A stretch of 64,000 bases of DNA from VRUE01 sp963697915. Lineage in GTDB: Bacteria > Actinomycetota > Thermoleophilia > Solirubrobacterales > 70-9. This document shows positions 16,651 through 25,309 of this stretch, piece after piece. A program made the position numbers and the translations under genes. Below the pieces are notes generated by a model that saw only the letters and a list, made by a program, of their open reading frames with translations, had not been told where the DNA came from and made no database searches. The DNA lies in contig OY969103.1 of the NCBI GenBank assembly GCA_963697915.1, forward strand, positions 1,054,001 through 1,118,000, given 5' to 3'. Within the stretch, counting starts at the first letter, position 1. Every line of letters starts with the position of its first letter.

Positions 16651-16671
16651 AACGGTTCAGATTGAACCATT
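16651..16671. promoter_or_regulatory. Probable PadR operator
   Basis: AACGGTTCA (16651-16659), GAT, TGAACCATT (16663-16671): the inner six-base arms are perfect and the outer three match at two positions. It is centred between the GTG of padR (16625) and the ATG of the oxygenase (16683), which is the standard place for a divergent PadR operator. Confidence 0.7.
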
Positions 16672-16682
16672 CGGGAGGAACT

Positions 16683-18104
16683 ATGACGACCTCAGCCGCA
16701 CCGACCCACCAACAGGCCCTCGAGCTCGGCCTCACCTCGCAGCGGGAGCAGGTGGTGCTCGACGAGCTGCCTGTCCGCGGCGAGATGCCCGAGTGGCTGA
16801 CCGGGTCGATGTTCCGCACCGGGCCCGGCGCCTTCGAGGTCGGCAAGACGCCGGTGCGCCACTGGTTCGACGGCACCGCGAAGCTGCACCGCTTCACGAT
16901 CGCCGGCGACGGCGTCTCCTACGCCTGCCGCTTCCTCGAAGGCCGCGCCTACAAGGCGGCCGAGGAGAAGGGCGAGATGGTCTTCAGCGAGTTCGCCACC
17001 GACCCCTGCCGCTCGCTGTTCAAGCGCGCCCAGGCGATGTTCGCCGCCGGCGGCGTCTTCACCGACAACGCCAACGTCAACGTGACCAAGCTCGGCGAGC
17101 GCTTCATCGCGATGACCGAGACGCCGATGCCGGTCCAGTTCGACTCCGAGACCCTGGCCGCGGCCGGCGTTCCCTATAAGCCACCGGGCCAGCTGACCAC
17201 CGCCCACCCGCACGGCGACCGGGCGACCGGTTCGATGCTCAACTACGCGGCGAAGCTGGGGCCACGCTCGAGCTACCGCTTCTTCGAGCTCGGCCCCGAC
17301 GCGGAGGAGCCGACGGTGATCGGCTCGCTGCCGGTGCGCGAACCCGCCTACATGCACTCCTTCGGCCTCACCGAGCGCTGGCTCGTGCTGGCCGAGTTCC
17401 CCTTCGTCGTCAACCCGCTGAAGCTGGCGCTGGCCGGCAAGCCCTACATCGAGAACTACCGGTGGAAGCCGGAGCTGGGCACCCGCTTCACCCTGGTCGA
17501 CCGCCGCAGCGGCGCTGCCCGGGGCGGCTTCGAGACCGACGCCTGCTTCGCCTTCCACCACGTCAACTCCTACGAGGAAGACGGCGAGGTGATCGTCGAC
17601 GTCTGCGTCTACGAGGACGCCAGCGTCATCGACTGCCTCTATCTCGACCAGATGCGGGCGGGCGCCAAGATGCCGGACGCCGAGCTGGCGCGCTTCCGGC
17701 TCGACCTGAAGACCGGCGCGGTGCGGCGCGAGAAGCTCGCCGACGGCTACCTGGAGCTGCCGCGGATCAACTACGGGCACTGCAACGAGCGGCCCTACCG
17801 CTACGTCTGGGGCGTGCGCGGCGAGGACGGTCGCTTCCCCGACCAGATCGTCAAGGTCGACATCGAGGACGGCGCCACGCTGCGCTGGGCGCGGCCGGGC
17901 CAGTACCCGAGCGAGCCGGTCTTCGTCGCGCGACCGGGGGCCAACGGCGAGGACGACGGGGTGCTGCTCTCGGTCGTCCTCGACGCCGAGCACGAGAGCT
18001 CCTACCTGATGGTGCTCGACGCGGCCAACCTCGAGGAGGTCGCGACGGCCGCCGTCCCCCACCACATCCCCTTCGCCTTCCACGGCCAGTTCATGCGCGA
18101 CTGA
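16683..18104 (+). CDS. Carotenoid cleavage oxygenase
   Basis: A 473-residue seven-bladed beta-propeller enzyme. The four iron-binding histidines are recognisable in 'TTAHPHGD', 'AYMHSFGLTE', 'CFAFHHVNSYEE' and the C-terminal 'FAFHGQF'. Family members split carotenoids or apocarotenoids (or stilbenes) with O2, giving aldehydes such as retinal. The start is the ATG after GGGAGG (spacer about 4-5 nt); an ATG seven codons upstream overlaps the PadR operator. The following SDR resembles retinol dehydrogenases, suggesting that an aldehyde product is reduced or oxidised by it. Substrate and cleavage position are not known. Confidence 0.92.
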   Translation: MTTSAAPTHQQALELGLTSQREQVVLDELPVRGEMPEWLTGSMFRTGPGAFEVGKTPVRHWFDGTAKLHRFTIAGDGVSYACRFLEGRAYKAAEEKGEMVFSEFATDPCRSLFKRAQAMFAAGGVFTDNANVNVTKLGERFIAMTETPMPVQFDSETLAAAGVPYKPPGQLTTAHPHGDRATGSMLNYAAKLGPRSSYRFFELGPDAEEPTVIGSLPVREPAYMHSFGLTERWLVLAEFPFVVNPLKLALAGKPYIENYRWKPELGTRFTLVDRRSGAARGGFETDACFAFHHVNSYEEDGEVIVDVCVYEDASVIDCLYLDQMRAGAKMPDAELARFRLDLKTGAVRREKLADGYLELPRINYGHCNERPYRYVWGVRGEDGRFPDQIVKVDIEDGATLRWARPGQYPSEPVFVARPGANGEDDGVLLSVVLDAEHESSYLMVLDAANLEEVATAAVPHHIPFAFHGQFMRD

Positions 18105-18124
18105 TTCGCGTTAGCCTCCCGATG

Positions 18125-18142
18125 TGAATGAACGTTCACTCA
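18125..18142. promoter_or_regulatory. Probable TetR-family operator
   Basis: An 18-bp near-perfect palindrome: TGA, one base, TGAACGTTCA, one base, TCA. Sixteen of 18 positions are symmetric. Repeats of the form TGAATGAACGTTCATTCA are common operators of TetR-family lipid and efflux regulators. It lies 16 nt before the SDR gene, and a TetR gene follows the SDR. Confidence 0.75.
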
Positions 18143-18158
18143 GAGGACGGGAGGCGTA

Positions 18159-19097
18159 GTGAGCTGGAGCGTCAAGGACATACCTGACCAGAGCGGCCGG
18201 GTCGCGGTGGTGACCGGCGCCAACGGCGGGCTCGGCCTGGAGACGACCCGGGCCCTGGCGGGGGCTGGGGCGACGGTGGTGATGGCTGCCCGCAACCAGG
18301 AGAAGGCGGCGGAGGCGATCGAGGACGTGCGCGGCACGGTCCCCGACGCGGCGCTGGAGCTGGTCGAGCTCGACCTCGGCTCGCTCGCCTCGGTGCGGGC
18401 GGCGGGCGAGCGGATCCTCGCCGACCACGGCACGATCGACCTGCTGATCAACAACGCCGGCGTGATGGGGATCCCCGAGCGCCAAACCGTCGACGGCTTC
18501 GAGATGCAGTTCGGCGTCGACCACCTCGGCCACTTCGCGCTGACCGCGCTGCTGCTGCCGGCGCTGCTGCGCGCCGACGCCGCCCGCGTCGTCACCGTGA
18601 CCAGCATGGCCCACCACATGGGCCTCTCCGTCAACCCCGACAACCCGCATATGCATGGCCGCTACGGGCCGTGGCGCGCCTACGGCCAGGCCAAGCTCGC
18701 CAACTACCACTTCGGCCTCGGCCTGCACCGACAGTTCTCCGCGGCGGGCCTGCCGGCGGCGAGCCTGATCGCCCACCCCGGCCTCTCCAACACCGAGCTG
18801 CAGGCGGTCAGCGTCGAAGAGACCAACGGCGGTTTCACGCAGCGCTTCTTCCACGTGATGGCCCGCTCGACGGGAATGTCGCCGGCGACGGGGGCGCGGC
18901 CGCAGCTGCGCGCGGCGACCGACCCGCGGGCGAGGAGCGGCCAGCTCTACGGGCCGCGCTTCGTCACCAACGGGCCGGCGGTGCGGCTGCCGGTGATGCG
19001 GCGGCTGGGGATGGACCGGGCGATCGCGAAGCTCTGGGACGTGTCCGAGCGCGAGACCGAGCTGAAGCTCGAGGTCGCCGCGGCGGTGCCGGCGTGA
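18159..19097 (+). CDS. Short-chain dehydrogenase (retinol dehydrogenase-like)
   Basis: A 312-residue SDR with 'VTGANGGLGLETTRAL' (NAD(P) site), 'AARNQEKA' (arginine after strand 2, which favours NADPH), 'NNAGVMGIP', a serine in 'VTVTSMAHH', and the catalytic 'YGQAKLAN' (YxxxK). The length and the 'HPGLSNTEL' segment are typical of the retinol dehydrogenase/WW-domain-oxidoreductase group. It starts at a GTG behind GGGAGG. It lies between the carotenoid oxygenase and a TetR gene and has a TetR-type palindrome in its promoter. Conversion of the oxygenase's aldehyde product is a reasonable inference. Confidence 0.87.
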   Translation: MSWSVKDIPDQSGRVAVVTGANGGLGLETTRALAGAGATVVMAARNQEKAAEAIEDVRGTVPDAALELVELDLGSLASVRAAGERILADHGTIDLLINNAGVMGIPERQTVDGFEMQFGVDHLGHFALTALLLPALLRADAARVVTVTSMAHHMGLSVNPDNPHMHGRYGPWRAYGQAKLANYHFGLGLHRQFSAAGLPAASLIAHPGLSNTELQAVSVEETNGGFTQRFFHVMARSTGMSPATGARPQLRAATDPRARSGQLYGPRFVTNGPAVRLPVMRRLGMDRAIAKLWDVSERETELKLEVAAAVPA

Positions 19098-19149
19098 CCT
19101 TCCGGTGCGCCTTTCCCGTACCAGGGACGGGTAAAGCGCACCGGAAGGT
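19097..19149. repeat. Palindromic 48-nt element, copy A (intergenic)
   Basis: The long inverted repeat begins on the last base of the SDR stop codon. Outer 14-nt arms (19097-19110 and 19136-19149) are perfectly complementary; the inner stem has a one-base shift and then CCCGT/ACGGG. The 48-nt core at 19100-19147 reads as FRCAFPVPGTGKAHRK in one frame. A GTG at 19094 that overlaps the SDR stop (GTGA) would make it a 23-codon ORF ending at 19165, inside the TetR start. Its right arm supplies GGAAGG, 7 nt before the TetR ATG. A second copy lies at 61432-61479. Confidence 0.85.
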
Positions 19150-19155
19150 GGGGCG

Positions 19156-19716
19156 ATGGGGGTAATCGGCGTCGATCGGGCCGCCGCGGTGCGCGAGGCG
19201 CTGCGGCGGCTGGTCGCCCAGCGCGGCTTCCACGGCGCCTCGATGAGCGCGATCGCCGCCGAGGCGGGGGTCGCGACCGGCACCGCCTACACCCACTACG
19301 GCTCCAAGGACGAGGTCGTCCTCGCCACTTACCTGGAGACGAAGGCGGAGCTGGGCGCCGCGGCGACGGGGGGCCTCGACCCCGAGGCCTCCGCCGCCGA
19401 GCTGTTCCGGGCGATCTGGTTGGCGAGCTACCGCCACCTGGCGGCCAACCCCGAGCACGCCCTCTTCCTGCTCCAGGTCGACAGCTCCCCCTACCGGGAG
19501 CCGGCCCACGCGGCGCTGGCCAGCGAGGGCGACCCGATCCTCGAGCTCGCCGCCAGCCCCGGCCTCGCCGGCCTGCTCCTCTCGCTGCCGCTGGGTGCGC
19601 TCTACGAGCTCGGCCTGGCGCCGGCGGTGCGGCTGGCGGCGAGCGGCGAGCGGTTCAGCGAGGCCGATCTGGAGACGATCGCCGACGCCTGCTGGCGGGC
19701 GGTCTCCCGGCCATAG
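19156..19716 (+). CDS. TetR family regulator
   Basis: A 186-residue regulator with the head 'VREALRRLVAQRGFHGASMSAIAAEAGVATGTAYTHYGSKDEVV'. The ligand domain ('YRHLAANPEHALFLLQVDSSPYREP') resembles TetR proteins acting on hydrophobic ligands. The ATG is 7 nt after GGAAGG, which belongs to the palindromic element between this gene and the SDR. It is not a close paralogue of the three TetR genes at 7.7-9.8 kb. The 18-bp palindrome before the SDR is its likely operator, giving control of the SDR-tetR unit. Confidence 0.87.
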   Translation: MGVIGVDRAAAVREALRRLVAQRGFHGASMSAIAAEAGVATGTAYTHYGSKDEVVLATYLETKAELGAAATGGLDPEASAAELFRAIWLASYRHLAANPEHALFLLQVDSSPYREPAHAALASEGDPILELAASPGLAGLLLSLPLGALYELGLAPAVRLAASGERFSEADLETIADACWRAVSRP

Positions 19717-19751
19717 CTCTATCCGAGCCCGGTTCTACAGTCGACTTCACC

Positions 19752-20447
19752 TTGGTGGCGTTGTCAACCAGTTCGCGTTTCCGGGCGCTCGTCTTGCCGG
19801 TGCTGCTCGGCCTGGCCCTGCTCGTGCCGGGGAACGCCGCGGCACAGGGGACGATCGCGGTGTACGGCAAGGCGACGCTCGAGGTGCCGAACGACACCGC
19901 CTCGCTCGGCTTCGGGGTGGCCAAGGAACGCGGGAGCCGGGCGGAGGCGCTGCGCGTCGTTTCGGCTCGGCTTCGCGAAGTGATCGCCGCGGTGCAGACG
20001 ATCCCCGGCGTCGGGCCGGGCGACGTCACCACCGGCCAGATCTCGGTGCGCAAGGTGACCCGCGGCAAGCGAACCCTCTGGCGAGCGAGCGAGAGCATCT
20101 CGGTCGTCCTGCACCAGCCCGACCGGGCGGGGGAGGTCGTTAGCGCCGCGATCGCCGCCGGCGCGACCGGCACCAGCGGGCCCCGCTTCTTCCCCGGCAA
20201 CCCCGAGGCGGCCTACGACAGCGCCTTGATCGCCGCCTTCGATCAGGCCAAAGCCAAGGCACAGTCGCTCGCCAGCCGCGCGGGCGCCGTCCTCGGGCCG
20301 GCGCAGAGCATCGAAGAAGGCAGCGAAGCGGTGCCGGGTCGGCCTATGGCCCGCGAGGTCACCGCCGGCGCCGAGCCCACTCCCCCGACCAAGCCCGGCA
20401 CCTCGACCGTGACCGCCACCGTGCGCGTCGTCTTCACCCTGCAGTAG
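19752..20447 (+). CDS. SIMPL domain (DUF541) exported protein
   Basis: The 231-residue protein has an N-terminal signal peptide ('FRALVLPVLLGLALLVPGNAAAQG') and one SIMPL/DUF541 domain ('GTIAVYGKATLEVPNDTASLGFGV', 'VTTGQISVRK', 'ALIAAFDQAKAKAQSLASRAGAVLG', ending in the beta strand 'VTATVRVVFTLQ'). Members are periplasmic or outer-surface proteins, some linked to oxidative stress or kinase signalling, but their biochemical role is not settled. The start may be the TTG at 19752 or the GTG next to it. It ends 16 nt before tRNA-Val on the other strand. Confidence 0.85.
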   Translation: MVALSTSSRFRALVLPVLLGLALLVPGNAAAQGTIAVYGKATLEVPNDTASLGFGVAKERGSRAEALRVVSARLREVIAAVQTIPGVGPGDVTTGQISVRKVTRGKRTLWRASESISVVLHQPDRAGEVVSAAIAAGATGTSGPRFFPGNPEAAYDSALIAAFDQAKAKAQSLASRAGAVLGPAQSIEEGSEAVPGRPMAREVTAGAEPTPPTKPGTSTVTATVRVVFTLQ

Positions 20448-20463
20448 CGGGGTGGAGCGGCAA

Positions 20464-20536
20464 TGGGCGGTACTGGGCTCGAACCAGTGACCCCCTCCTT
20501 GTAAGGGAGGTGCTCTCCCAACTGAGCTAACCGCCC
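20464..20536 (-). tRNA. tRNA-Val (TAC)
   Basis: Acceptor GGGCGGT/ACCGCCC, D-stem GCTC/GAGC, anticodon stem CCTCC/GGAGG with loop CTTACAA (anticodon TAC), and T-stem ACTGG/CCAGT with TTCGAGC. The 73-nt length includes discriminator A, and CCA is not encoded. It begins 12 nt after the stop of the glutamate dehydrogenase gene on the same strand and could be read through from it. Confidence 0.95.
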
Positions 20537-20548
20537 GGGAGACTCCGA

Positions 20549-23500
20549 TTATGAACCCTGGATCGGTACGGGCTCACGCGTATCGATCAGGGCGCGCGTC
20601 ATTCTCACCGCCAGCACCAGCTCGGCGAGGCCGAGCGAGGACCCCTCGGCCGTCCCGACCAGCTCCCGCAGGCGCTCGGCCTCGCGCGGGCGGGCGGCGA
20701 GGGCGGCGGTCACCGCGCGGCGCGGGGAGCGCCGCGGCGGCGCCTCCAGGGCGCCCGCCGCCAGCTCCGCCCAAACCGCGCCGAGGTCCTCACGCGCCGC
20801 CTGCAACGCCCGCCCTTCCGCCCCGCTCGACGCCGGCATGACCGCGGCCTCACCGTCCAGCCAGGCGAGGCCGAGGGCGTCGCCGAGGGCGCCCAGGGCG
20901 ATCGTCGCCTCGCCGACCGAGCGACCTGTCGAGCGGGCGACGGTGATCGCGTCCGGCGTCCGGCCCAGCGTCGCGAAGAGGGCATGCTCGCGGGCAAGGT
21001 CGGGCGGCACCCCGCGCTCACGCAGGCGCTCCTCGGCCTCCTGGCTGCGCTCGCGCCAGCTGCCGCCGGGCAAAGCCAGCAGGGCCTCGCGCATCTGGCC
21101 GAAGCCTTCCCGGCCAGCGGCGATCGCCTCGTCGAGGGAACCGGCCGGCGAGTGGGCGAGAAGCCAACGGGTCAGGTCGGCCACCAGGTCGTCGAGGTCG
21201 CCGGCCAGGGCCGCCGCGATCACGGGCGAGACCTCACCGTCCAACGCCTCGATCTCCGCCCGGCGGGCAACGCTGCCGCAGACCGCGGCCGCGACGCGCG
21301 TCGCACGGACGATCTGCGCCGGCTCGGCGCCGCGCTCCCCGCTGAGCCCGGAGACGAAGGTGGGGCCGAAGGAGTTGACCAGGTCGTTGACGACGACGGC
21401 CGCCACCAGCTCGCGCCGCAGCGGGTACTCGGCGAGCGCCGCCGCGCCGCGGGCGAGGACGCGGGCGGGAAAGTAGGCCTGCAGGTCGCGCTCGAACCAG
21501 GGGTCGTCGGGCAGGTCCGAGCGCAGCAGGTCGTCGACCAGACGGCGCTTGGCGTGGGCCAGGAGGACCGCCAGCTCCGGGCGCTCCATCCCCCGGCCGG
21601 CGCGGCGGCGCTCGGCCATCTCCTCGGGATCGGGCAGCGCGTCCACCGCGCGGTCGAGATACCCGCCCGCCTCGAGGTCGGCGATCAGATCCTCGTAGGC
21701 GAGGAGGCGAGCCGGCGAGAGGTGGGCTTCGCGAGCGACGATCCACGCCTGCCGGAAGGAATCGCGCAGGACGCCGTCGACGACTTCGCCGGTCGCCTCG
21801 CGCAGGACGGCGTCGCGGTCGGCGCGATCGAGGTCGCCCCGCCGCACGGCGCCCTCGAGGAGGATCTTCACGTTGACCTCGCGGTCCGAGCACGAGACGC
21901 CGGCGGAGTTGTCGAGGAAGTCGGCGTTGACCAGCCCGCCCTGGCGCGAGAACTCGACCCGGGCGCGCGGCGTCAGCCCCAGGTTGCCGCCCTCGCCGAT
22001 CGCGCGGCAGCGCAGCTCGTCGGCGTCGACCCGGATCGCCTCGGAAGGCCGGTCGTGGACGTCGGCGTGGCGTTCCTGAGAGGCCTTGACGAAGGTGCCG
22101 ACCCCACCGTTCCAGAGCAGGTCGACCGGGGCGCGGAGGATCGCCTTGATCAGCTCGGCCGGTGCCAGCCGCGTCGCCTCGATCGCGAGCAGCGCCCGCA
22201 TCTCGGCGCTGACCGGGATCGACTTGAGCTGGCGCGACCAGACCCCACCCCCGGCCGAGATCAAGTCGGCGTCGTAGTCCGCCCAGGACGAGCGCGGCAG
22301 CGCGAAGAGGCGCCGTCGCTCCGCGTGGGCGGCAGCCGGGTCCGGCGCGGGGTCGACGAAGACGTGGCGGTGGTCGAAGGCGGCGACCAGCTGGATGCTC
22401 GGTGAGAGCAGCATCCCGTTGCCGAACACGTCGCCTGACATGTCGCCGATCCCGACCACGGTCACCGGGTCGAGCTCCGGGTCGCGTCCGAGCTCGCGGA
22501 AGTGGCGCTTGACCGATTCCCAGGCGCCGCGGGCGGTGATCCCGAGGCCCTTGTGGTCGTAGCCGCTCGAGCCGCCGGAGGCGAACGCGTCACCGAGCCA
22601 GTAGCCGCGCCGCAGCGAGATCTCGTTGGCGAGGTCGGAGAAGGTCGCGGTGCCCTTGTCGGCGGCGACCACCAGGTAGGTGTCGGGCTCGTCGTGGACG
22701 CGGACGCCCTCGGGCTGCACCGGCCGGCCCTCGACGAGGTTGTCGGTGAGGTCGAGCAGGGCCTCGATGAAGCGCCCGTAGTGGTACCCCGGCTCCAGCT
22801 CGGCGCCGCCGCGCAGGACGAAGCCCCCCTTCGCGCCGGAGGGGACGATCGCGGCGTTCTTCGTGATCTGGGCCCTAAGCAGGCCGAGCACCTCGGTGCG
22901 GAAGTCCATCCGATCCGACCACCGCAGGCCGCCGCGAGCGAGCTCGGCGCCGCGCAGGTGGATGCCCTCCATCCGCGGTGAGTAGACGTAGATCTCGAAC
23001 GCCGGCACCGGCTCGGGGATCGCCGGGACCTCGGCCGAGCGCAGCTTGAAGGCGATCGCGTCCCGCCCCGGTCGGTAGAAGTTGGTCCGCGTCGTCGCCT
23101 CGATCACCCGCAGCTGGTTGCGCAGGATGCGGTCGTGGTCGAGCAGCTCGATGCGATCGAGCTGCTCGGCGATCTCCCCGCGCAGCTTCGCCTCGGCCGC
23201 CGGGTCCGGCTCGCGCCCGGGGTCGAAGCGCCGCTCGAACAGCTCGACGAGCCGGGCGACGAGCCGCGGGTGGGCGGCGATCGCGTCGTTCTGGAAGCTC
23301 TCGGTGTAGCGCGACCCGACCCGCTGGCGGTAGCGCCTGTAGGCGCGCAGGATCTGGACCCCTTCCCAGCTGAGCCCGGCCAGCAGCACCAGCCGGTCGA
23401 GCGAGTCGGACTCGGTGCGGCCGAGGAACGCCGCGGTGAGGGCCGCGGCGAAGCGCTCCCCGTCCCGCTCCGCGTCGAGCGGCTGATCGCCTGGGCCGAG

Positions 23501-25309
23501 AACCGAGAAGCCCTGGACCCAGAGCTCCTCGCCACCCGAGAGGCGGAAGGCGGCCTCCTCTATCACCCGCAGGCCGGCGTTCTCGAGCAACGGCGTCGCC
23601 TGCGAGAGCTCCGCCTTGGCGCCGCGCTTGCAGAGGACGACGCGGGTCCGGGGGGCGCCGTCGGGGCCGCGCTCGGGATCGACCCCGATCACGAGCTCCT
23701 CCTCGCCGGTCGCCAGCGCCTCGAGCCGGCGGGCGTCGGCGGCGGCGAGCTCGGCGGGCACCGCGTGGCGGTAGTTGCGCGGCATGCGCTCGCCCCACAC
23801 GCGCGAGAGCGCCTCGCCGCGACGCGCGCCCTCGCGAGCGACGAGCGCGGCGCGCAGCCGCGCCGACCAGCCGCGCGCCAGCTCGCGCACGGCGTCGCGC
23901 ATCGCGACCAGCTCCGCCGCGTCGACTCCGCCGCGTCGGTGCACGCCGACCTGGAGCTGGACCCGGTCCCGCCGCGACCGGACGTCGGCAACCGTCACCG
24001 GGCCGGCGCCGAAGCGCTCCGCGAGCATCGCCTCGACCCGCTTGCCGAGGTCCTGCGGGGCATCGGCGCGCGGCGTCGAGACGATCAGCGAGGCCGAGCC
24101 GCCGCCGTGCCGCAAGCGGGGCACGACCACGACCTCGTCGGCCTGCGCGGAAAGCAGGGCGACGATCGCCCGGCGCAGCTCCTCGGCCTCGGCCGCGAGC
24201 AGCTCCCCCTTCGGGAAGGCGTCGAAGAGCTCGGTCAGCGCCTTGCGGTCGTGCGAGCCCTCGACGAGCCGCTCGGCGGCGACGATCCGGGCCAGCTTGC
24301 CGTCGAGGATCGGGATCCGGCTGGCCGGTTCGGCGAGGGCGCGGGGCGTGAACAGGCCGAGCAGCCCGTCCTCGCCCTCGACCCGACCCTCGGCGTCGAG
24401 CCGCGGCATGGCGACCAGCTGCATCGGCAGGCAGCGCCAGACCGGCGAGAGCGCCCCGGTCTCCTCGACCAGGAGCGGCGGCTCACGGTCGAGATCCGGC
24501 GCGGGCAGAGCGGCCGCTAGCGAGTCCGCCGCCGGGCCCGCGCAGAGGCCGAGCGCGGAAGCGGGAACCGGGCGAGCGACGCCGCCCTCAAACCGGTGCT
24601 GGCGGTAGCCGAGGAGGACGAAGTTGTCACCGAGCCACTCGAGGAAGGCGCGCGTGTCGGCTCCGTCCGCTCTGCCCGACCGCGCCGCGGCCGCCTCGGC
24701 TACGGCGGCCATCGCGACGAGGTGGTCGCGCATCGCGGGAAAGTCGGCGCTGACCCGGCGCAGCGTCCCGAGCGCGGCGGTGACGGCCCGCTCCAGCTCC
24801 GCCAGCTCCGCCGTCGCGAGACGGCGATCGAGCTCGAAGTGGGTGACCGACTCGCGCCGCGCGGCGCCGTGCGGATCGGTGATGCGCAGCAGGCAACCGG
24901 CGCGGTCTCGCTCGACGCCGACGATCGGGTGCGCCACACGGCGCACGCCGAAGCCGCTCGCGCCGATCTCGGCGGCGACCGTGTCGACGAGGAAGGCGAG
25001 GTCCTCGGTGTTGGTCTCGAGCACCGACCCGGGCGGTTCGTAGCGGTCGCGCGGCCGACTCGGGTTAAACGCCCTGACCGCCGCCGAGCCATCGCGCCGA
25101 GCCATCAGCGAGAAGGCGCCAGCCGCCTCGGCGGCCAGCTCGGCCGGGTCGGGGGCGGCGGGCCCGAGCCGGCGCGCGTAGGCCCGGCCGAACTCCCGCG
25201 CCGCCGGCCCCTCGGTCTCCCCGAGGGCGTTCGCGACCAGCTCCGGGGTCCGGTTCCCCTCCGCCACGACGAGCTCGGCCGCTGGCGCGCTAGCGCTGCG
25301 CGCTGCCAT
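20549..25309 (-). CDS. NAD-specific glutamate dehydrogenase, large (about 180 kDa) type
   Basis: The 1586-residue product matches the very large bacterial NAD-GDH family (usually near 1600). Diagnostic stretches are 'PSGAKGGFVLRGG' near residue 830, 'VVGIGDMSGDVFGNGMLLS' near 960 and 'GVGTFVKASQERHADVHDR' near 1070, with long regulatory N- and C-terminal regions. It deaminates glutamate to 2-oxoglutarate with NAD+ and works mainly in catabolism. The ATG at 25309 overlaps the amidase by 20 nt; the frame continues 83 codons upstream, but that part is the shadow of the amidase. As last gene of the catabolic operon it would recycle glutamate made by the aminotransferase. Confidence 0.93.
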   Translation of the reverse strand: MAARSASAPAAELVVAEGNRTPELVANALGETEGPAAREFGRAYARRLGPAAPDPAELAAEAAGAFSLMARRDGSAAVRAFNPSRPRDRYEPPGSVLETNTEDLAFLVDTVAAEIGASGFGVRRVAHPIVGVERDRAGCLLRITDPHGAARRESVTHFELDRRLATAELAELERAVTAALGTLRRVSADFPAMRDHLVAMAAVAEAAAARSGRADGADTRAFLEWLGDNFVLLGYRQHRFEGGVARPVPASALGLCAGPAADSLAAALPAPDLDREPPLLVEETGALSPVWRCLPMQLVAMPRLDAEGRVEGEDGLLGLFTPRALAEPASRIPILDGKLARIVAAERLVEGSHDRKALTELFDAFPKGELLAAEAEELRRAIVALLSAQADEVVVVPRLRHGGGSASLIVSTPRADAPQDLGKRVEAMLAERFGAGPVTVADVRSRRDRVQLQVGVHRRGGVDAAELVAMRDAVRELARGWSARLRAALVAREGARRGEALSRVWGERMPRNYRHAVPAELAAADARRLEALATGEEELVIGVDPERGPDGAPRTRVVLCKRGAKAELSQATPLLENAGLRVIEEAAFRLSGGEELWVQGFSVLGPGDQPLDAERDGERFAAALTAAFLGRTESDSLDRLVLLAGLSWEGVQILRAYRRYRQRVGSRYTESFQNDAIAAHPRLVARLVELFERRFDPGREPDPAAEAKLRGEIAEQLDRIELLDHDRILRNQLRVIEATTRTNFYRPGRDAIAFKLRSAEVPAIPEPVPAFEIYVYSPRMEGIHLRGAELARGGLRWSDRMDFRTEVLGLLRAQITKNAAIVPSGAKGGFVLRGGAELEPGYHYGRFIEALLDLTDNLVEGRPVQPEGVRVHDEPDTYLVVAADKGTATFSDLANEISLRRGYWLGDAFASGGSSGYDHKGLGITARGAWESVKRHFRELGRDPELDPVTVVGIGDMSGDVFGNGMLLSPSIQLVAAFDHRHVFVDPAPDPAAAHAERRRLFALPRSSWADYDADLISAGGGVWSRQLKSIPVSAEMRALLAIEATRLAPAELIKAILRAPVDLLWNGGVGTFVKASQERHADVHDRPSEAIRVDADELRCRAIGEGGNLGLTPRARVEFSRQGGLVNADFLDNSAGVSCSDREVNVKILLEGAVRRGDLDRADRDAVLREATGEVVDGVLRDSFRQAWIVAREAHLSPARLLAYEDLIADLEAGGYLDRAVDALPDPEEMAERRRAGRGMERPELAVLLAHAKRRLVDDLLRSDLPDDPWFERDLQAYFPARVLARGAAALAEYPLRRELVAAVVVNDLVNSFGPTFVSGLSGERGAEPAQIVRATRVAAAVCGSVARRAEIEALDGEVSPVIAAALAGDLDDLVADLTRWLLAHSPAGSLDEAIAAGREGFGQMREALLALPGGSWRERSQEAEERLRERGVPPDLAREHALFATLGRTPDAITVARSTGRSVGEATIALGALGDALGLAWLDGEAAVMPASSGAEGRALQAAREDLGAVWAELAAGALEAPPRRSPRRAVTAALAARPREAERLRELVGTAEGSSLGLAELVLAVRMTRALIDTREPVPIQGS

